NCBI GenBank assembly: GCA_025937075.1
Contig: JAICSD010000169.1
Location: 1-8,614, forward strand
Reading direction: 5' to 3'
DNA length: 8,614 nt
From: Vicinamibacteria bacterium
GTDB lineage: Bacteria > Acidobacteriota > Vicinamibacteria > Vicinamibacterales > 2-12-FULL-66-21
Shown here: one piece after another, positions 5,400-8,614 of the stretch
Layout: the number at the start of each line of letters is the position of its first letter
Numbering within the stretch: the stretch's first letter is position 1
Made by a program: the position numbers and the translations under genes
The notes under the pieces: model-generated
What the model saw: the letters and a program-made list of their open reading frames with translations, nothing else
Databases searched by the model: none
What the model was told of the DNA's origin: nothing

Positions 5400-6437
5400 A
5401 TGAGCATTACAGGGAAACGGTTCGCCACCACGGTGTGCGTGCTGCTCGGGTTCGGTGTGTCGCAGGCGTTTGCGCAGGGTGGCTTGACGAAGCCGAAACA
5501 GGGCCAGGGCGGCAGCGTGGTCAAAGGGTCTGCCGGGACCGGCGGCTCGCAGGGCGAAAAGGGGCTCGAGCACTGCGACGCGCCCATGGGCGCGATGGCG
5601 GTCGTGGAGCCGCAGAACGAGGTCCTCGCTGCGCTCGGCCGCTATCACCTCTCCTCGCCCGTCAGCTTGATCCGTTTGATGATCCAGCAGTCGAACTGCT
5701 TCATCGTCGTCGAGCGCGGCGTGGGCATGCAGAACATGATGCAGGAGCGCCAGCTCTCCGAAGCCGGCGAAGCGCGGAGCGGGTCGAACATGGGGAAGGG
5801 CCAGATGGTCGCGGCCGACTTCATCCTGACCCCCAACGTCGTGTTCTCGGAGAACAACGCCGGCGGCGTCGGCGGCGGCATCGCGAGCGGGTTGTTCGGC
5901 CACAAAGTCGGCGCGGTCGCGGGCGGCCTGAAATTCAAGGAAGCGCAGACCAGCATGCTCGTGGCGGACTCGCGCAGCGGCGTGCAGGTGGCGGCGGCTG
6001 AGGGCAGCACGAAGAAGGCCGACCTCGGCGTCGGCGCCGGCGTGTTCGGCGGCTTCGGCGGCGCGGTGGGCGGCGGGTACGGGAACACGAACGAAGGGAA
6101 AATCATCGCCGCGGCGCTGCTGAACAACTACAACAACATCGTCCTCGCGGTGCGCGCGGATCCGGCGCTCAAGAGGAATGTCGGGTCGCTGAAGCAGGAG
6201 GCGGCGGCGGGCGGTGCGAAGAAGTCCGCCGGCGGCTACAACGAAGGCGACGTGCTGGTGCCGAAAATCGCCAACGTCAAGCTGTACGCTGACGCGAGCG
6301 ACACGTCGAAAACGGTGGCGACCCTCGCACGCGGAGAAGAGCTGGTCGTGATCGGCGAGGCGAAGGACGGGTACGTGAACGTCCAGAGCAGCAACGCATC
6401 GGGGTGGGTGAAGGCGGTCCTGGTCACGAAGCGATAG
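5400..6437 (+). CDS. CsgG/HfaB-like exported protein with C-terminal SH3b domain
   Basis: The product is 345 residues. A signal peptide ends SQAFA (21-25), with Q26 next. There is no lipobox cysteine, although classical CsgG is an outer-membrane lipoprotein. After a Gly-rich spacer (27-56), the CsgG-like core spans about 57-255. Landmarks are SPVSLIRLMIQQSNCFIVVERG (86-107), QNMMQERQLSEAG (111-123), AADFILTPNVVFSE (138-151), AQTSMLVADSRSGVQVAAAEG (182-202) and NEGKIIAAALLNNYNNIVLAV (231-251). Two glycine-rich stretches (154-176 and 210-228) lie where CsgG has its membrane beta-hairpins. A bacterial SH3 domain follows (about 284-343; KLYADASDTSKTVATLARGEE, then GWVKAVL), a fold that often binds peptidoglycan. 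CsgG builds the curli secretion pore, but no curli subunit gene is nearby, so a pore role is unproven; an envelope-attached scaffold is equally possible. It is a single gene with its own promoter and terminator. Confidence 0.8.
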   Translation: MSITGKRFATTVCVLLGFGVSQAFAQGGLTKPKQGQGGSVVKGSAGTGGSQGEKGLEHCDAPMGAMAVVEPQNEVLAALGRYHLSSPVSLIRLMIQQSNCFIVVERGVGMQNMMQERQLSEAGEARSGSNMGKGQMVAADFILTPNVVFSENNAGGVGGGIASGLFGHKVGAVAGGLKFKEAQTSMLVADSRSGVQVAAAEGSTKKADLGVGAGVFGGFGGAVGGGYGNTNEGKIIAAALLNNYNNIVLAVRADPALKRNVGSLKQEAAAGGAKKSAGGYNEGDVLVPKIANVKLYADASDTSKTVATLARGEELVVIGEAKDGYVNVQSSNASGWVKAVLVTKR

Positions 6438-6464
6438 GCGTTCGCCGTTCGTCGTTTCTTGCTG

Positions 6465-6492
6465 GCGGCGCCCTATCGGGCGCCGCTTTTTT
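6465..6492 (+). terminator. Intrinsic terminator of the CsgG-like gene
   Basis: A perfect 9-bp stem GCGGCGCCC/GGGCGCCGC with loop TATC is followed at once by six T, 27 nt after the stop codon. It ends the single-gene unit and isolates the kinase promoter. The opposite strand has no T-run beside the stem, so it works in one direction only. Confidence 0.93.
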
Positions 6493-6554
6493 GTACCTGA
6501 CCTGCAGCGGGCCGACCGCACGCGGCAGGCGGCGAAGGGCAAACCGGCGCGAAA

Positions 6555-6584
6555 TTGACAACCGACGCCGCTCAGGTGTTAGAT
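6555..6584 (+). promoter_or_regulatory. Candidate promoter of the Ser/Thr kinase gene
   Basis: A perfect TTGACA -35 box (6555-6560) is followed after 18 nt by TTAGAT (6579-6584), a poor -10 box matching three of six positions. The predicted transcript would start near 6591, leaving roughly 10 nt before the ATG at 6602 and no ribosome-binding site. Confidence 0.42.
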
Positions 6585-6601
6585 GCCCTGCGCCCCAATC
6601 C

Positions 6602-8614
6602 ATGCCCCCCATTCCTGCGGCAGCAGACGGCAGGATCTCCCACTATCGAATCCTGTACCCGCTTGGCGCCGGAGGCATGGGCGAAGTGTATGCCGCCATC
6701 GACGAGACGCTGCAGCGCCGCGTCGCCCTGAAGGCGATCCGCGTCGACCGACGCCTGGATGAGGATGCCCAGGCGCGCTTTCTCCGCGAAGCACGGATTC
6801 TCTCCCAGCTCGATCACCCCAACATCTGCCGCGCGTACGACTACCTGCGCGCCGGCGATCATGACTGGCTCGTTCTCGAACTGATCGACGGCGAGAACCT
6901 GAAGGAGGCGCTCGAGCACGGGATCGACAGGACGCAGAAACTGCGGATTGCCGAACAGATCGCGTCCGTGCTCGTCGCCACTCACGAAGCGGGCATCGTC
7001 CACCGGGATCTGAAGCCCGGCAACGTGATGGTCACGCCGACGGGCGACGTGAAGGTGCTGGACTTCGGCCTCGCGCGTCCCGACGCGGGCCGCGTCGCGG
7101 CGCCGGCGGATTCGGCTGCCGCGGCCCTTCAACTGCTGACCGTGCCCGACACCGAGGTCACCAGGACGATGAGCTCCGGCTCGGTCGCCGGCCGGTCGTC
7201 CTACGAAACACAGTCCGAGGGAATCACGGGAACGCTCGCCTACATGAGCCCTGAGCAGGCGCGCGGCGAGGCGGCGACGACCGCGAGCGACATGTTCTCG
7301 TACGGCCTGCTGCTTCAGGAACTCTTCACCGGCGCGCGGGGGTATCCGGCCGGGCTCGAGCCGTCCGCGCTCGTGGAACGCGTCCGCGCGGCCCGCGTCG
7401 AACCGGTGCGCGGAACGAGCCGCAACCTTGCGGAGTTCCTCCGATCGCTGACGGCGCTCGCGCCGGCACAACGGCCGACGGCGGTCGATGCGCTCGCGCG
7501 GCTTCACTGGATTCGCGACACGCCGAAGAGGCGGCTGCGATGGACCGCGGCAGCCATCGTTTTGCTCGGCGTCGCGGCCGGCGCCGTCAAATACACACTC
7601 GATCTCAGGCGCGAGCGCACGATCGCCGTCCTCGCGCGGGAGGACGCCGAGCGGCGACGGGCCCAGGCGGAGGACCTCATCGGCTTCATGGTCGGCGACT
7701 TGCGGACCAAGCTCGCGAAGGCGGGCCGCCTCGAGCTGCTCGAGGACGTCGGCGGCAAGGCGATGTCGTACTTCGCATCGGTGCCGCCAGGCTCGCTGAG
7801 CGGCGAAGAACTGTCGCGACGCGTGCAGACCGTGTATCAGATTGGCGCGGTCCGCCAGGCGCGCGGCGATCTCAAGGGCGCGATTGAGTCGTACCGCGAA
7901 TCACTTGCGGAGGCGGAAAGCCTTGCGGGCAGGGACGCGTCGAATTCGGACTGGCAGCTCCGCCTCGCGTACGCGCATTTCTATCTCGCGGATGCGCTGC
8001 GCCGCGAAAACGATCTCGACGGCGCGATGGCCCACCTCACGCAGTATCGCGCGATCGCCGAACGTCTCGTCGCACGCGATCCGTCGAATGCCACCTACCA
8101 GCTCGAGCTGTCCTACGCGCAAGGCAACATCGCGGCGATCGCGGAAGCCAGGGGAGACTTTGCCGCGGCTCGTGAGAGCCTCGAACGCGCGCTGACGATC
8201 CGGCAGCAGCTGGCCGCGAGGAGCCCTGGCAATCGGGACCGTCAGCAGGACCTCGCCGTCATGCACAATCGGTTAGGCGTCGTCCTCGATCGCATGGGTG
8301 AAGGAGACCTCGCGCTGCAGCACTACTCGGCGGACGCCGAGATCCGTGAGGCGCTGGTTGCACGGGATCCGCGCGACCAGTCGATCAAGGAGGCGCTCTA
8401 CGTCGCGCTGAGCTACGTGTCGCGGGCGTACGAGGATCGCGACGACCTCCAACAGGCACTCGCGTATGCGCGCAAAACGCTCGACGTCACGTCCGCGCTG
8501 ACGGCGCTCGACTCCGCCAACGCGGACTGGCAGCGCGATTTCGCCGCCGCCGAGAATCGCGTCGGGAACGTGCTCCGCTGGACCCCCGCCGTCGAGGAAG
8601 CAAAGTCGCGCTTC
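6602..8614 (+). CDS. Transmembrane Ser/Thr protein kinase (PknB-like) with TPR-like sensor region, 3' end missing
   Basis: 671 codons are open to the right edge with no stop, so the protein is incomplete. The kinase domain (about 15-302) has all catalytic elements: glycine loop LGAGGMGEVY (21-30), K44 in VALKAIR, E63 in FLREAR, HRDLKPGN (134-141, D136 catalytic), DFG (154-156), SPEQ (216-219), SDMFSYG (229-235) and RPT (291-293). It should be active. The activation segment between DFG and GTLAYMSPEQ is about 53 residues, longer than PknB's, and rich in Ser/Thr. A transmembrane helix follows at about 314-330, then a charged helix (332-356), the AEDLIGFMVGDL segment (356-367) and helical TPR-like repeats of exact 48-residue period to the edge. 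The ATG has no upstream in-frame alternative nearby and no ribosome-binding site. Such kinases are expanded in Acidobacteriota; substrates are unknown. Confidence 0.93.
   Translation, partial: MPPIPAAADGRISHYRILYPLGAGGMGEVYAAIDETLQRRVALKAIRVDRRLDEDAQARFLREARILSQLDHPNICRAYDYLRAGDHDWLVLELIDGENLKEALEHGIDRTQKLRIAEQIASVLVATHEAGIVHRDLKPGNVMVTPTGDVKVLDFGLARPDAGRVAAPADSAAAALQLLTVPDTEVTRTMSSGSVAGRSSYETQSEGITGTLAYMSPEQARGEAATTASDMFSYGLLLQELFTGARGYPAGLEPSALVERVRAARVEPVRGTSRNLAEFLRSLTALAPAQRPTAVDALARLHWIRDTPKRRLRWTAAAIVLLGVAAGAVKYTLDLRRERTIAVLAREDAERRRAQAEDLIGFMVGDLRTKLAKAGRLELLEDVGGKAMSYFASVPPGSLSGEELSRRVQTVYQIGAVRQARGDLKGAIESYRESLAEAESLAGRDASNSDWQLRLAYAHFYLADALRRENDLDGAMAHLTQYRAIAERLVARDPSNATYQLELSYAQGNIAAIAEARGDFAAARESLERALTIRQQLAARSPGNRDRQQDLAVMHNRLGVVLDRMGEGDLALQHYSADAEIREALVARDPRDQSIKEALYVALSYVSRAYEDRDDLQQALAYARKTLDVTSALTALDSANADWQRDFAAAENRVGNVLRWTPAVEEAKSRF
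7928..8614 (+). repeat. 48-residue (144-bp) TPR-like repeats inside the kinase
   Basis: Junction motifs like ARDPSN occur at kinase residues 443 (GRDASN), 491 (ARDPSN), 539 (ARSPGN), 587 (ARDPRD) and 635 (ALDSAN), exactly 48 residues apart with no insertion. Most are followed by an aromatic or polar residue and QxxL, as in DWQLRLAYA, TYQLELSYA and DWQRDFAAA. This is the extended TPR-like unit found in large bacterial TPR proteins, longer than the standard 34 residues. The DNA copies have diverged, so the duplication is old. Confidence 0.8.

Noticed and set aside
4434..6542. A 702-codon minus-strand frame running antisense to the CsgG-like gene and across the divergent promoter into the amidase
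   Set aside because: Composition is Arg/Ala/His-rich, it runs through two unrelated genes and a promoter region, and the CsgG-like gene has a signal peptide, ribosome-binding site and terminator.

Overview
This is a GC-rich, gene-dense bacterial window carrying eight recognisable protein genes plus the first 19 codons of a ninth at the left edge. An acidobacterium-like organism (for example a Vicinamibacteria relative) is my best guess. It rests on three things: a membrane Ser/Thr kinase with a TPR-like sensor region, a CsgG-like protein fused to an SH3 domain, and a GerMN protein in an otherwise diderm-looking setting. This is inference; no rRNA or marker gene is present to prove it.

Minus strand, right to left (5329 to 1882): a tightly overlapping four-gene operon. 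It encodes a secreted N-acetylmuramoyl-L-alanine amidase, a GerMN-domain envelope protein, RNase PH (rph) and XTP/dITP diphosphatase (rdgB). Overlaps of 4, 14 and 17 nt imply translational coupling. Firmicutes also have gerM-rph-rdgB linkage, so this joins cell-wall remodelling to tRNA 3'-end processing and nucleotide-pool cleaning in an old gene order.

Between this operon and the next (1881 to 1747) is a 12-copy heptamer array. Its transcript would be about half C and almost free of G. Next comes an AT-rich island holding a perfect 22-bp palindrome embedded in a TTGACA-N18-TAAAAT promoter. That promoter drives a second minus-strand operon (1746 to 216): an ArsR-type repressor, a two-domain SRPBCC/NTF2-like protein and a small exported protein of probable dimeric alpha/beta-barrel fold. 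The genes are joined by two ATGA overlaps. The layout suggests a self-repressed operon answering to an unknown small molecule. After a 158-bp gap, a further minus-strand gene begins at 57 and leaves the window.

Plus strand: a 70-bp divergent promoter region separates the amidase from a CsgG-like protein with an SH3 domain (5400 to 6437). This gene ends in a textbook intrinsic terminator. A fresh promoter then leads to a large receptor-type Ser/Thr kinase (6602 to beyond 8614), which is open to the right edge with no stop codon. Its sensor region repeats with an exact 48-residue period.

Nothing here is a mobile element, CRISPR array or RNA gene. The most interesting signals are the heptamer array and its strand asymmetry, the operator/promoter and apparently leaderless start of the ArsR operon, the unusual domain combination in that operon, and the non-lipoprotein CsgG-SH3 fusion.
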